NCBI RefSeq assembly: GCF_963576545.1
Contig: NC_083636.1
Location: forward strand, 6,340,356-6,404,355
Direction of reading: 5' to 3'
DNA from: Limanda limanda
Taxonomy: Eukaryota > Chordata > Actinopteri > Pleuronectiformes > Pleuronectidae
DNA: 64,000 bases
Positions 13,774 to 27,500 of this stretch are shown in pieces. Within the stretch, counting starts at the first letter, position 1; every line of letters starts with the position of its first letter. The notes below the pieces were generated by a model. That model saw only the letters and a list, made by a program, of their open reading frames with translations, did no database searches and had not been told where the DNA came from. Made by a program: the position numbers and the translations under genes.

Positions 13774-16019
13774 CGTTACCTACTAAACTTGTTACCTACT
13801 CTTTCTCAGCGTGTCAGGACAGTCTGCCTGTCTGTAGTAGTGTAATGGGGAAAGCATGGAGTTCCCAGCAGAGTGACTCATCGTTCTACCAAACAGGGGT
13901 CGTGTGTGTGTGCGTGCATGTGCGTGTGTGTGCACGTGCGTGGGTTGGTGTGTGTGGGCGGTAGGGGGTGGGTTCTCTATGTTGTGTTTATGTGTGTGTG
14001 TGTGTGTGTGTGTGTATGTCCGTTCTAGCATGTTTGTGTAGTTTGGGTGTATATGTTTCCCATGTTTTTCCTTCCTGCTGAACACATGGTGGCGAAAGCT
14101 CTTTGCCAGCTGGGTCATCAGTCGGTGAAAGTCAAACACACACGTGAACTCACACAAACACACTCCCATCCAATATGGTGTCTTGGGGAAAAAACATCTT
14201 TAAACGTATTTCTTCACATATCAGTTACTTATTTATCTCTTTGAACTTATTCTTCACTCTTATGACACTGCACATGCTCAAGGACAGATTGGATGTTGAA
14301 TTTTTTTGGGGGGAAAACGTGAAAATTGCTTTTTTAGTGAGTTAGTTTTTGCCCCCGTGTTTTCATTTCATTGATTCATTGGCGTCATTCTTGGGTGGCA
14401 GTAAAAAAGGGAGTTAAAGAGTGATACTTATTATGGTGATTATGAGGACATATCTTGAGTTACGAGGACTTTTAGTCGTTTAAAGTAAATCTTTCTTTTC
14501 TGTGATATCATATTATGTCACTGAGAAAGAGTAATGGGTCTTAAGGGTAAAAATGTTGTGTTTTTTATTATTTCTTCCTTCACTGGATCGTTGATAGCTG
14601 TAGCTGCTAAGCCTCCAGTCTGCTTTGTACTTGGTGTCAATGAGGACAAGTGACAGTTCTCCTTAAAGCACAAACAGTCCAGTTTGTCATCACTTTTTTG
14701 TGTATTCATGCGCATGTGTGTTTCTCAGTGTTGCATAAAACAGCAATCTTCAACTATCTGCTTCATGTCTTTATAATTGCTCCCAGCAGCAGCGTGGCGC
14801 CAGTCAAATGTGGACTCGCATTTGCACGCACATGCACACACATACACGCACACACACACACACGAAGAAACACACTAACTTAAGGCTACATACAGCAGAT
14901 GACTAGTGGAGTGTGGCAAAGCATAACCGGCCAGGGACTGCGAGTTAGCCAACCTGCTGGCTTATTGACTTGGACCAGGTCTGGTACAGCTATCATCAGC
15001 AGTGTGTGTGTTTGCATGTATTAGATTCATATTCTACTTACGTTTTGACAGCACGTCACCACATGAGCTATCCACTGCGGTAAGAATACAATTATTTATT
15101 TGGTTAGCAATGAAAGTAAATGCAGCTGTTACAGGATTATATAATCATGGTTGCACTTTATTAGCCCCAAAAAGTCAAGAATCTTAGATTTAAATCGTAA
15201 AAAACATATTTTTCTCTCCATTGTTTGGTCTCCGGCTGCTTGTGTCAGTGTTAATTTCTTTTGTCTATCTGCGTCTGATGATGGGCTGGCAGCGCGAGCC
15301 TGGTAATGGATCACACAGCAAAGATTTGTGTGTGTATCTGTAAGTACCTGTGGCTTTGTCTGTCTATGTGTACGGCCTTGTTGGATAACAGGGAGCAGAT
15401 GTGGGTGGGTAGGTGGTGTGTGTTTAAAGAGCTTGTCATTGGCTCACACAGAGCAGATGTTTGTCCGGCCATCGTCTTCCTCTGGTTACTAGCACTGCTG
15501 ACTCAAATTGGTTCTGCTACACATCAGATTCGGAACCAAACAGCATAAATTTTGATCTGTACAACGTACGAGAGCACGTTAAAGCAATCACAGACTTTTA
15601 GGATCCGTCAGCACAATGGTACTTTTACTGACTTATGCGTAGGTCAGTGTGCAGATGACTGGGAGTCTTAACCAGGACACTATCGCTATGGAATTTTCCA
15701 GACGGTAGTTATAAAGTGCTGTGGTTTACGGTAATATTCTGGCACTGCCAGCTGACTCCACTTGAACACAGCCCAGACATTTAAGCATAGTTAAACATGT
15801 TGCGAGGTGAGATCACATCTACAAACGATGTTATTTATGGAAAAGGTTCCTATTTCACCTATTTGTACTTTGTCCATTTAGTTTGAATCTAGAAAACCAG
15901 AGCTAGTAAACAAATGTCCCAGGAGCTTTTCCTGCAGCTGAGTTGATTAAGCTGCTTATTGCGAGTTTCTTTTTTCAAATAGTGTGAGGTGCTGTTGTTT
16001 ACTGTCAGCCAGACTATGG
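13774..16019. other. non-coding stretch with GT/CA-rich tracts
   Basis: GT-rich mixed tracts lie at about 13,898-14,014, including an uninterrupted GT run near 13,990-14,014. A CA-rich tract lies at 14,826-14,863. Open frames across them are simple-repeat artefacts. No gene is supported. Confidence 0.5.
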
Positions 16020-16600
16020 TTGTGCAATTAGCCCCACTACTAAGGCAGGAGTCCTCTGTAGTTGGTGAGAAACCGGAGCCTCACGTATCATTACATCGTC
16101 TCTTCGGAGGTGTTGTGGTTTCAGGTCTGCAGAGTAAAGAGGGAGCCCCTCTACTTCATGGAAAACACTGCACCTGAAAACTACTGAACTTGTGTAACTC
16201 CTCGTCAGAAGTCCGGCTCATTCTTTCACATCACTGATGTCTTGTAACATCACAAAACACTTGCATAATACACGTCTAGCAGCCAGTCTGGCACACCCCC
16301 TGACAGAGCTAGGTGAAGGCAGAGCCGAGGCTGATATTTCCCACATGTCTGGAAAGAGGTTAACCAATCACAACATAGTGGACCAGCTGGTAAATCAGAG
16401 CAGACTGGGCTTTATCGGGGGTGCGGCGGCCTTAAAGAGACAGAAGCTAGAACCAAGTGTTTCTGACAGAGGCTTACAAGATGTGTTGCAGCTGTGGACG
16501 GTATGAGGACAGAGAGGTTTTCTAAAAATTAGAGCATGTAAACCTTTTGTAGTAATAACTTAAATTTCGAATTTTCAATTTGAATATCCGAATAATATGT
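16020..16600. mobile_element. interspersed repeat resembling an abundant percomorph element
   Basis: The text includes ttcggaggtgttgtggtttc, ggaaaacactgcacctgaa, gctgatatttcccacatgtc, then gagacagaagctagaacc, tgtttctgacagaggc and acggtatgaggacagagag, and ends with agcatgtaaaccttttgtag. I recall this ordered set of phrases as a high-copy non-autonomous element in spiny-rayed fish genomes. The 89-residue frame at 16,237-16,506 lies inside it and is unlikely to be a gene. Family assignment is from memory and its ends are not mapped. Confidence 0.5.
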
Positions 16601-18080
16601 ACACAGCCCTATGATTTTGAACATAATACAGTCATTGTAACATAAAAACAATCGTGATTTTATATCCCAACATAATTTTTTTCTGCCTCACATAACCACA
16701 AGAGTTTAGAACAAAAGCCTGGTATTACACAATGTTGCCTTTGTGTGCTCGGAGGTTAAGGTGCAAGTCAATAGGAGTAGTGCTCAATCAGTCCCTCGTT
16801 CCCAAAGCTTGACTCTAAAACTCCCTTAACGAGTCTTTGAACCATGAATTGTGCACACTGTTAAACGCCCTCTAAAGACGCTTTGCCATGGCTCATGTTG
16901 GTAACCGAGGAGGTTTCACTGGACAACATCTGCTCGGCCAATTCATTCACGGCCCTTTGGCTCTCCTGCCGGAGTGAGAGCCAGTAAGCTGGAACAAAAT
17001 GTGGCTTATATAAGTGGTTTTAAATGCAGACTTTATGAAGCTGGTTACCAAGCAAAGAGAAGTTGGATATCTCACTGGAAAAAATAAGTAGCTTCTCTTT
17101 AGGTCACAGAAATGACATCAGTCCTGGAGATCAAGACTTATTCTCTAATCTGTAAAATAAAATAATGATCTCTGCTACTTTGTATTAAAGACCTAAAGAT
17201 TCACAATTCTGGTTTGTCATTCGATTTGCTTTTCCATTCACTACTTTGCTTATTTACTCAGGTAGAGCCAAACCTCTATTGCAGATGCTGAGAACTACAT
17301 GAACAAACTATTATGATGCAGCTCGAGCACATTTGAATACGTAGTCAAATGTGTGTGAGGTGGTTATACTTAGGGCCTTTTCCTAGTCGCCATGACACAC
17401 GTAGGGCCAAAACAACGCTGGATTATTTGACAGCGTGCTTCTTCTGCCAGCGAACAGTTTACTATTTACTCAGGAGATTTAGCTACAGACCCTTTGTGGT
17501 TTGTAATGGGACTTTGCCAGTGCCAGATCTTCCTCTCTCAGCCCCACTATGGCTCTGTACACACGACACAGAGGATTTAAATCCCGCCTGTGGTTTGCAT
17601 CAGAACACGGTGGTGTTTACTGTGGCACAGACTGCCAGTATAATGTTTTTTTACTTCAACCATCCTTTCCTAGCAGTGTAATATAAATACAAAGAAAGGT
17701 TGTCTATCCGTGGCCGGTATATTCAGTTATCATCTAGTATTGCTCACACCTTGTCCCCATCCATCATAACATATCTGGCAAAGATCTTAACTCTGCAGAA
17801 TTTAATAGGTCACCAGATTTGTTTACACATTTTCATACAGAGGAACTACCGCATTCGACATCTGCTAAATTCAAGTTGGTGTTTGGTTATTAATGACAAC
17901 TCATATTTCCATACTTTGCTGTTTCTTTGCAAGTTATTTGTCTTTGGCTGTTGTTTCAGGCAGCAGCGGTAGTTGTGACCTCTTTTAATGATGATAGCGG
18001 CAGAGGGAAGAATTTGTATTTGTAGTTTAAGGCTGCAATTGTCTAGTTTATGAAATTCTCATTTCCCTTAATATTCCTAA
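16601..18080. other. non-coding stretch, no supported gene
   Basis: No exon with recognisable protein. The open frames at 17,349-17,681 and 17,700-17,972 show no domain, codon bias or splice context that would support a gene. Confidence 0.45.
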
Positions 18081-18082
18081 AG

Positions 18083-18140
18083 CAGTGCTTCCCAAACTAG
18101 GGGCTGTGACCCCCTGGGGGGTTTTAAAATAAAAATGAAA
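18083..18140 (+). mobile_element. hAT-like transposon end fragment
   Basis: The phrase cagtgcttcccaaactaggg, then gctgtgaccccctggggggt, closely resembles the CAGTGGTTCCCAA...GTGACCCCC termini of hAT-superfamily elements. No transposase frame or matching opposite end was found, so this is a fragment or a MITE end. Confidence 0.5.
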
Positions 18141-18885
18141 AACAATTAAAAGCATTTATAACGTGTATTTGTTACAGTGGTTAAACAGCCGTCTGACTTT
18201 CTTTGCCCCCATATGCCCTCATAGGCGATGAGGTCAATTTACGATGCCACAGCATATACCATGACACATAAGAGACTTTTTCCACTATATGTGGGCGTTA
18301 GCTGAAAAGTTAGGGAAGCCATTTATGTGGTGGTGAATCATACACAACTCATTATTGACCCAATTCCATCGAGTAGAAGTGGTGAAGCAAGGAAGAGCTG
18401 GAAAATAATTTAAAAAAGAAAAAAAGCCTGTATTCAATGTGATTATGTTGATCACTGATGTACTTTCAGTAGTTATCATGGATGCTAAGGTATAAGTAAT
18501 TTGCTTTACTCTTATTTTTGTTTGTGTAGGTCTGTGTAGTGTCTCTGAAATTTCTCTTCTCTTTAACTTGTCAAACACACACAAGTATAATCACAGACAG
18601 AAATGCAACCGTACAGAACCGTGTGGATATAACTTACAGCCCAAGGGGTGTGTGTGTGTGTGTGTTTTTAGTTCGGCCTTTACCCCATTATGCATTTCTG
18701 TTTGCGTTTGTTTATATATGAGGTTTTTGCTTCAGTATTACAGACTTGTATGCTCGCTGTGTGCGTGTGTGTGTGTGTGTGTGTGTAGTTGCATGTGTGA
18801 ATAGCTGGCATATGGTAGCCATCTTGTGCTGGCGGCAGAGCTGGAGGAAATTCCAAAGTTGTAGAGCTGAGTCCAAGATACTGCC

Positions 18886-18889
<4 letters not shown>

Positions 18890-18967
<78 letters not shown>
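18890..18967. repeat. (CA)38-39 microsatellite
   Basis: A long perfect CA run. It is preceded by shorter GT runs at 18,648-18,664 and 18,767-18,786, so GT and CA arms face each other within about 320 bp. Confidence 0.97.
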
Positions 18968-18970
<3 letters not shown>

Positions 18971-19358
18971 CAGGTTTATGATACTGGTGCCAAGCTCGGA
19001 CACACTAAGTAATATATTTTACTCTTGAAAGGACTAACAAGTCGATGGAAAATTCTATCTTCACTAATGAGCCACAAGCTGTTTTGCATTTTGTCATTGC
19101 TTAACCTATAATCACTTTTTAATATTCCCACACTCTCTCTCACACTCTTTCTCGCTCACACAGACACGCACACGCCGCGGCCTTGGTCTGCGGATTGGCT
19201 GGGTGCTATCTCAGTATCTCTGTACACACATGGCAGCCATTACTCGGTGTGTGTTTAGGCTTGGGCATAGGTTGGAAGTAAGCCTCGCTGCTTGATGGAC
19301 AGATAGGATTGGCAGGGTTTATTTTATTGTAGGGTCTCTTTCTCTGGCTTCACGTTAA

Positions 19359-19510
19359 CCATAGACTATATATAAAAAACAGAAAGCTTGACAGGCCGCA
19401 GAAAAGAGAAGCCAATTCCTCTTGTTCGCCCCCTGGTGGCTCGCAGTACTGGTTAATACATTTTTGGTTTGATTTCTGTCATTTGAGGTTTTCACACTGA
19501 TGTAACATGT
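19359..19510 (+). mobile_element. palindromic MITE-like element, copy 1 (CCCCCTGGTGGC family)
   Basis: It begins ccatagactatatataaaa, contains ttcgccccctggtggctcgc and gcagtactgg, and continues gatttctgtcatttgagg and ttcacactgatgta. A second copy at 40,405-40,600 shares the CCCCCTGGTGGCT block, gcagta and the ttctgtca...cacaccgatga segment. That copy ends with tttatatacagtccatg, the inverse of this copy's start. This fits a short element with inverted termini. The core matches a CTCF-like motif on the minus strand. Confidence 0.55.
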
Positions 19511-21125
19511 TCTATACGTCTCCCTTCCGGTCTCCTCTCTCACATGCTAGATGTTTCCATTCCTCGGTAACAGATATCCTTCACGCTTATCGTCTTTTCT
19601 CATCCTCCCTCAGGATCACAACCTTTCATTTTTCAACTTCATCTGTTTCCTTATCTCGTGTGCACTTCGAGGCCCATCAACATTAGATGATATTGACTTC
19701 AAAGCTCGACCGAACCTTTGACTGCTCCTGTTTTCCCCAACATGACTGGATACTAATAGCATTTATCTTTCCCTGTTTTTTCTCGGCCGTCTGTCTTCCG
19801 TCATTTTCTCCTTTCTTTGATTTCAAGCGTCAGTAGCGGTTGCTAGGATCCTGCGATTCACATACCTAGCCTTGATCAACCAAATCCAACTAAACTAAAA
19901 TCTGATGAGGCTTTAATTGATCGTCAGAGCGCCACACACTGGAGTCAGACCAAACCATGGGTCAAAGTGTTTCCTCTCATCTCGACAGCTGATCAGATTA
20001 TCCTGCAGAGAAGAACAGGTTCATCACAGGACACGTCAACCTCCCTGACAACTGGTACAGCGCTGGAGCCTAACAAGATTTACCTCCTGTTTAATTCGTC
20101 CAGGGGAGCTTTGTTAAGTGGGGGAAGGAAACGAGAATAAGGAAAGATTATCTACTCTTACCTCTGAATTTACTTGACATTCATAAATATTTGATAGCAT
20201 AAATCTTTACAGAACAATTTGACCTCATATGACTCTGAGCTCTTCTGGAAATAAGCGACAAATTAAACATTAGTGTTTGGATAAAATCAGATGCTGTGTG
20301 ATCTCCTGTCTCGCCTGTGCTAATATCCTTGTGATGAGTTGATAAGCCTGTAGTCTCAAGCAGGTGCAAAGGCTTTGATTGTGCAACGTTAAATATTTTG
20401 ACTAGACAGAAAGAGGCAAAGAAACAAAGAGGCAGCGCAATAAAAATAGCAACTGTAGTCTGGCAAACCCTGTTGTTCAGTATCATAGGGGGGAAAGAAC
20501 CAGTATATCATCCACACCACCCAGGGTGTATGATTAAAGCTTTCTCGGCTTTTTACAGATTTTCACAGACAAATTAAGCTTAAAAATAAACGAGAAGCAT
20601 TTTAAAAGTTGTCTTAAGTTTATACCAGGTTTTTTTTTCCAAATTTTCACTCCACTTTCGACATCAATTTATTTTATAATATTGGGGGGGTCATTATGAG
20701 CTTACAGGGGATCCCAGCTGGCTCAACGCAACCTAAACAAACTTTGAAAGTTAGCACAGATCTCTGCACTTCAATCTGTGAAATCCATTTTTAGATTCTG
20801 TGATAACACAGCTAATGGCTCAGGCATAAAGAAATAGAACAGGAAAATGTGAAAAATAAATTAAATTGATGAGACAAAAAGGATTTACAATGTTTGTGCC
20901 TCTGAACCAAATCTCCAAAGATTTGCCTTTCAGAAGGTAATGACTTAGATCAAAGGGGTTTGTGACAATGTTATTTGGGGTATTTTAAATTCCAGTTTCT
21001 GCACAAAAATATGTTTAAAAAAACAAGCAACCCCCGTCTGTGTATACTCTACACTACAGTATCTTCACAGCACAGGAAGTTAAAAAAGGGATACGCTTTA
21101 TCTTCTGTCCTCACTTGTTCCACTG

Positions 21126-21143
21126 CCCCCCCCCCCCCCCCCC
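21126..21143. repeat. C18 homopolymer beside CA tract
   Basis: Eighteen consecutive C are followed by a CA-rich stretch. The complementary G18 could form a G-quadruplex. Such runs are also prone to length error in sequencing. Confidence 0.9.
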
Positions 21144-24100
21144 ACACACACAAACACACACAAACTAGCACACACACTAGCACACAAAGAAGACAAATGA
21201 TATTGTAAACATTTCAACACTGCATATGTGTCTATGTCACGCTGAGATGTTGTAACACACACATGTGGAGAAAGACACGTATGTAAACACACTTGCACTG
21301 AGGGAGCTTCACATATGGAGACACAACACAAGAACGCACGCACACACACAAACACACATGTCAGTCAGCAGTGTTGTTATCGCCTGGAAAGGTCTGATGG
21401 GTGTGTGGTGGTTGCCATAGTGACCTGAGTAAACACGAGAGCCATTGTAGTTCACCTCCGCCGTCTTGGCCTGACCTCCTCTGGTTGGTGGGTTTAGTGC
21501 ATGTGCACGTGCAGGCAGGCATACAGACCCCCATACACACACACACACACAGACACACACACACAGAGAGACGTTGTATAAGTTGTCATTGTTTTCTTAG
21601 AGTCTTGAGTGCAGGCAGACACATCTCACTGGCGTGTCTACACAAGGATGTGTGTGGGTACACAGTGCGCTAAATTAAACATCAGTCTTTGTTAATCTTT
21701 AATTAGTGACATAGCCTGTAATGACGTGACTTCATGAGCAGGACATCCTGTAATAATTTGCTTTGTCACCGGACAGTGTGTGACTGTTGTTTATCAGACT
21801 AATCTGACAGAATAGATGTTAATATGACAACAAATTTGTTTGTGTGTTTTTATATTAGCTTGCTCTCGTACATTTTTAACCCCTCATATCCACATATCTG
21901 CTCCTGTATTTGCTTTACCTTGTTTTTTTAAGCGCCTTATCTTCTGCTAAAACCCCTGACACCTCCCCCCTCTTGTCTTCCCTCTGTCTTCCTCCCCTTT
22001 CACTGTCTTGCCTTTCCTCTCGTAAAGCTGACTAAATGTGCAGTGGCATGCCGGAGTGTGAGTGACTCACCATGTGGGATTGTGCCGCCACAGAGAGGAC
22101 TGGCTTTAAAAAAAGAAAACAACTAGCCCTATTGCATTGGATTACTCATCATCAGCACACTCCTCAGTTTACTATGAAGGCCTTTTTATCGTCTACTCTG
22201 GATTTGTGGCAGTTCACCTCCTGCCTGTCCTGGGTCTGATTTTCCCATTCACTGGTGCTTCGATGGGCACAGTTATTGTTTTAAATGTTTTCAGTATGTC
22301 TCAGCGTCCACCCCCTGACCTCCTCATTACTGTTGGCTAGGAAGGAATGTGTCTTCACCCAGGAATCTCTGCAGGATCTGTTAATGCTATTAATCCTTTT
22401 CATTCAGTCTACAGTGACAGCAGTGATGTGCATTTAGCAGCTTTCAAGAGGAAGCTGTGTATTCAGGGGATGTGAGACTTTGGGAATACTTGCCTTATGG
22501 CTGCATCCTGGGGACAATATCCATGGCTACATTCCCCCTGTCTATTATGGTTCTTGCTGGAAGAGTTACAGTAGAGAGGTGTCGGGTGGGGGTGAGTCAG
22601 AGAATAGGTTTGTGAGTACACACACACACACACACAATCTATGGAATGAAAGGGTTGAAACAGGAGAAGCTTGCGTCCTTGACATTGATCGTCTACTGTT
22701 TGCCGTAATAACATTGCAGTCATTTTGCATAAAGCATCATTGTTCTCTAAGTAGTGGGATCTTTAGATATCACATCTGTTGGGTCATAACCTGACTGGCT
22801 CGCCACTCCACAGTCCTAGACTCTTACTCCTTTTGATCTGGCTCTGATTATTACAGATTATTTTAATCATTTCAGAATGTCTTACTTTATTTTGTTCTCA
22901 TCTGTTACAGATTTACTAATTTTGTAGTTTATTTTTACAACTAAGAGCGTATAAGAATTGAGCTCCTTACCGCTGTGCAGGTACCTCGGTGCGGTGGTGA
23001 GTGTCACAGCCCATCAAGGACGTGTTTACACTGGATGAACGGGCGGTTTTTCACATTTAGCTTCAGAAATCCTTCTCCAGCAGCTGCGGGAAAGTGGTTT
23101 GTGGTATTATCAGGCTCGAGCTTCAAGTAGCGGTGTGGCTTCCACAGGGAGTTTCACTATCCCTCTGATAGACTGAGCAGTGAGCTCAGCTGGGCCTTTT
23201 ACTGTTTTCACTGAACTGTCAATGACTTGTGTCTCATGCACCAGAGGAAAAAATAACAAACATTTGTGAACTTGGCTTTCTCTAAACTGAGCACTTCTAC
23301 ACTGCTGCTGAGGAGATGAGGAGAGAAGCAGATTGACTGCTCGGCATCTGGTCGCTTGCTCACAGAAAATACTACGAAATAGTGAAAACTAAGAGCAGGG
23401 ATTTCTTTTGTTGGACTGTCGATGAAGAAGTCAAAGTTGTGACTGATAAAAAACCATCAGGAACGATTTAACCTTGTTTGATTAAAATAATTAATATTTC
23501 AAGTGGGAAAATTAGATCAAACCCACAGTTTCCCTTTGGAAGAGCTTTTTTAATATTATTTATTATTTATATCTTGCCCATTAGTTTTTAAAAGCTTCTA
23601 CCGAGGAATCAGATAAAACTGCCACTACTGGGATGAAAGACAGGCGTACTCTTGTTTTGTTGTTCAGCTCAGAAGCCTCCAGCTGTTTCCCTCCGATATA
23701 TCAGATCAAAGTGTTTGCACTCCTTCAAACTGCTGAAACTATTTGGAGACTTGCAGTCACACAAAACTGGCTAATTGTCCCGCCAAACATAAAAGGGCGA
23801 GGGGGGGAAATGAAAACCACATTCTCAAGTTTACATCAGGTTTACCTCAGTTTACAGTATCTAACTCAAGACCCCAGGTTCTGGTATTTTCTTTGGCGGA
23901 GGGAATACGGTTTGAGATCAAACTGGTTTGATGGTCCGCTGATGCGGCCGTAATAGCTCCGCATTTTTTGGGTTCAATCCTGAGCTCGTAAATCTTGACA
24001 TGCTGCTGCATTTAGAAAATCCTCCCAAGCAGACGGTCACACTAACACAGCCGGGGTTAGGAGAAGGAAAAAAAAACTACTCGAGGCAACAGGTCATCTG

Positions 24101-24214
24101 ACACACAAGTACGAGCAGGGACATGTTGCTCAGGGGCACGAGGGCAGCTTAGCTCTTTGCTTTCAGGGAACAGCACCGTTTCCAAGTGTTAGGGCAGGAT
24201 CATTAGATAGGTTC

Positions 24215-24531
24215 GTGCAAATATGTTTACTGGACCTTGCACTCTCTGGCATTAGAGATCGAAAGTAAAGAGCCTGCGCAGGAAAACACAATCAGGCATG
24301 GAGGGAGAAAATAGCTCCATAAAGATGGTGAAGGGGACTTTGGAGATAAGAGAGCGCAAATGAGAATTGATAGAATGGGTGGGTGGGGGGTGGGGGGGAG
24401 CGAGGAGATGTAGCCTGCATTTTCTGGTTGCTAGTTTCTCCGGAGGGAAGCAGGAAAGGGGAGAGAGTAATCCATTAGAACAGTCTGACACAAATATGTT
24501 TACTGAACCTTGAACATTCTGGCATTAGCGG
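24215..24531. repeat. local direct duplication of about 40 bp
   Basis: caaatatgtttactggacct followed by tgcactctctggcattag (from about 24,218) recurs as caaatatgtttactgaacct then tgaacattctggcattag (from about 24,492), 274 bp downstream. Both are followed by purine-rich sequence. No gene is involved. Confidence 0.75.
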
Positions 24532-27500
24532 GATGGAAAACATGGCCGGGGAAAAAAAAGGTTAAGCTCTGAAAACGAAAGGGACACGGACTGAAAGTGG
24601 TGGACACTGTCCATGGGATTTATCATCAGGATAGAGTTTGCTAAAAAACATTTGAATCAATATTCACTTAACCTATTTAAGAGATTTGGCAAATGTTGTC
24701 TGCTTAGTCACTTGAGGAATTGCTGTAGGCTTTTGTTCCTTTTGGCAGTAAATATAACTACCCATCGAGATATAAAAGTCAGATATCATAGCTGTACTTC
24801 TGCCATTTTAGGCAAAATCGCAGCACCCCTTTGTTTTATTTCTCAATAAGAGTCAAATACTCACCAGGATTAGATTTACGAGGCAGCCAACAACAGTTTG
24901 TAGCTTTCTCAAGAAATAGCCCTTAAACAGACACAGACGTGTTTTACTTTTGCAAGACTGTGCAGGAGGGATGGTGGTGTGGGGAGCTGCGGTGTCAAAG
25001 TCCCACCGCGGCACACGCTCCACCAATCGCCATGAAGGAGGTATTTGACTCAAAGTGCAGCCGGCCACCAGGGGGTCTAAACACAAAGTGTAATGATGTC
25101 TTCACCAGTCCTGTAAACACACTGGGTCGCTGGTACAAACTGCAGTGAATGCAAAGAAGGGGAAGAAAAACCTCAGGGGAGGGGCGGCCAAAGAAAAGGG
25201 GAACGTAAACAAGTGAAGGAGAGGGGAGTCGGGCGAGATTTGGATTTGCTGAGTTCCCTGTGTGAAGTTGAACAGTGCCCTGGTGGTGAATGTATCACTG
25301 CCGTGCTATATCAGAAGACAGCAGTGGAAATATAGTCCGTCCCTTCCCCTCGATACATCTGAAGAAGTCCTTGACAATTTTGGGAGGATTTTACTTGCTG
25401 TTGGTGTCTTTATAGCAACTGGACTACTTTCCTCATCTGTTGTTCTGTTTTGGCAGATACATATTCAGCACTTTATGGGAAATTGAAACAATGAAATCCA
25501 CTCTTCATATCTTGTTTGGTGCTGCATGTGTAGTTTGCTCTAAAATTGCTTTAATATGTTCTGAAAGTCAAGCCAAGGGGATTTAGATTGACCAGAAATG
25601 TTACGATAAGTGGGCCTTTGTGCTTTTCCCACAGTGGTGCAGTTTTTTATGGTTTGTTTTATCCTGTGGGGTCCAACTCTCTGTGCAATGAGGCAGAACA
25701 AATATGGGTTAAGGTGAAACCAAAAGGACATTGGTTCCTGGCGACTTTACTTGACTTAGTTCCATGAAAGAGGTTTAGTTGATCAGTCTTGACTCAGTTT
25801 GTTGGTTTGAGCAGTGAGAGAAAGGGATTCTCTGCTTTTCCAGTGAGTTGTGTTTACTTTGATTAAAAGCACGGTGGTGTATCCTGAGGTTGCGGGTGTG
25901 GTTTTACAAAGGGAACAAAAGTCCTGGGTGTCTTAATGCCCGTCATACGTCGCAGGTGCGTGTTGCCCTTCACTGTACGTCGATATTTCTCTCTCTCACT
26001 CTTTCTTTGGTTGCCAGCCTCATGTATATCAAACCAAAAGTCTTTATCCTGTTTGACTCACACAACTGTGACACTATCATCCTCATTAAATGACTCACAA
26101 CCAACGTTGACCTACAGTAGTTATACTCCCTGTCTCCCAATTACCAAACGCTTTGTCACCAATGTTTAGACGTCGGCGGCCAAACATAGCACCTCGTTGT
26201 TTGTATGAAATGTTTATTATGTTATTGTTGTGGTTTAAACAAACACAATGAGCTGTTTGGCTGTGTGACCTCATGCTTACATAGAGGCCGAGAACCACAC
26301 AATTGTAGTTATTCCACGGTAGTTCTTCAAATTTGATTGCTACAAGGTAAAGCTAAAGTTTCCCAGATTTGGGTGCACATGTTTCCCTAGTCTGAACGTG
26401 GGTTGACGTATTGTCTTTGTGTCTGAGTTTTAACAGTATTTCCTCAAGCGTATTATTTCAGTTTCTTGCTCTCTGTTACTAATAACGACATAAACCTTCT
26501 TTAGCTTCAGTCTAAACTCATGATACTCTCGGCCATATTTTCTTTGTGATTTGTCTCTGACCTCCGGAGAAGGTGTCAGTGCTGCATGATTCAACACGTC
26601 AGTCTTTAAAATAAACTTTGTTTCGGTTTTTCCTCTGCCGCTCCATTGAAAGCACTTACGACAAAGTAAATAACAGTAAGCTGACAGTGAACGAACATCC
26701 TGTCAGTACACGTTCAATGTGTCTGCAAATCTTGCTTTATTTAGATGAAGTCAGTGTGAACCCTTCATGGACTAGAACTGGAGAGAGAAAGTGGTATTTA
26801 GAGGTTAAATGATCAGAATCAGTGAGAATATCGTCCCTAATAAAATGATTTGAAGCTTGAATATCGTAAATTCATGCAACCTTTGATTTGTTTGTCTGCT
26901 CTCCTCCCTGTGTACATTGTGTTCTTATGTTTAGCTGGCTTTTAGAATCCACGTCACAGCCAGTGACTCTCCACCTCCAGCTCCTTACTCATCACCTATT
27001 TTCTCCTATTGAAGCAAAGCTGTGTTTGACATTGAAAGAAATCCAGAGAATGAGAACTACAAATAAAACAAAAAAGAGCAGTGAGCTGTTTCTGCTTCAT
27101 GGCAATCCCATCAGACAATCTTAGTCAGTGAAGGTCTGACTTTGTTTCTGTAGAAACAGGACATGGAACTGTTCAAATGCAAAGTAGGGTGATGTATATT
27201 GAATAGTCATAAATTATTGACGTATTTAATTCAACACGAACTTTGGACTTTTTCCTGCACTTTCATTTGCTCCCATCTGCCTGTTTGAGGGTGTGTTCCT
27301 TTATATTTATTCCTATCTTTTGCAGACTCTCAGATTTTCGTTTCTACGTCTGTTTTTTCATATGTATAAAGTCATTGCTCACTTTTCAGCTTACAGAAAC
27401 ATCAAAATACATCAAGCAGTTTTAATTTGGTTCAGATTAGAGCTTTTGCATGTGTGTGAGAAACCATTGTGTAGTTTTTCCACTACTGAGTTCAGAGAAC

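Noticed and set aside
16237..16506. 89-residue plus-strand frame that looks protein-like
   Set aside because: It lies inside a recognised interspersed repeat, has no splice context and matches no family I know.
18680..19012. Open frames of Cys-Val and Thr-His repeats on both strands
   Set aside because: Translations of GT/CA microsatellites. The same applies at 8,270-8,473, 21,098-21,564 and 37,097-37,366.
22137..22340. 67-residue plus-strand hydrophobic frame
   Set aside because: No signal of splicing or of a known family; length is within chance expectation.
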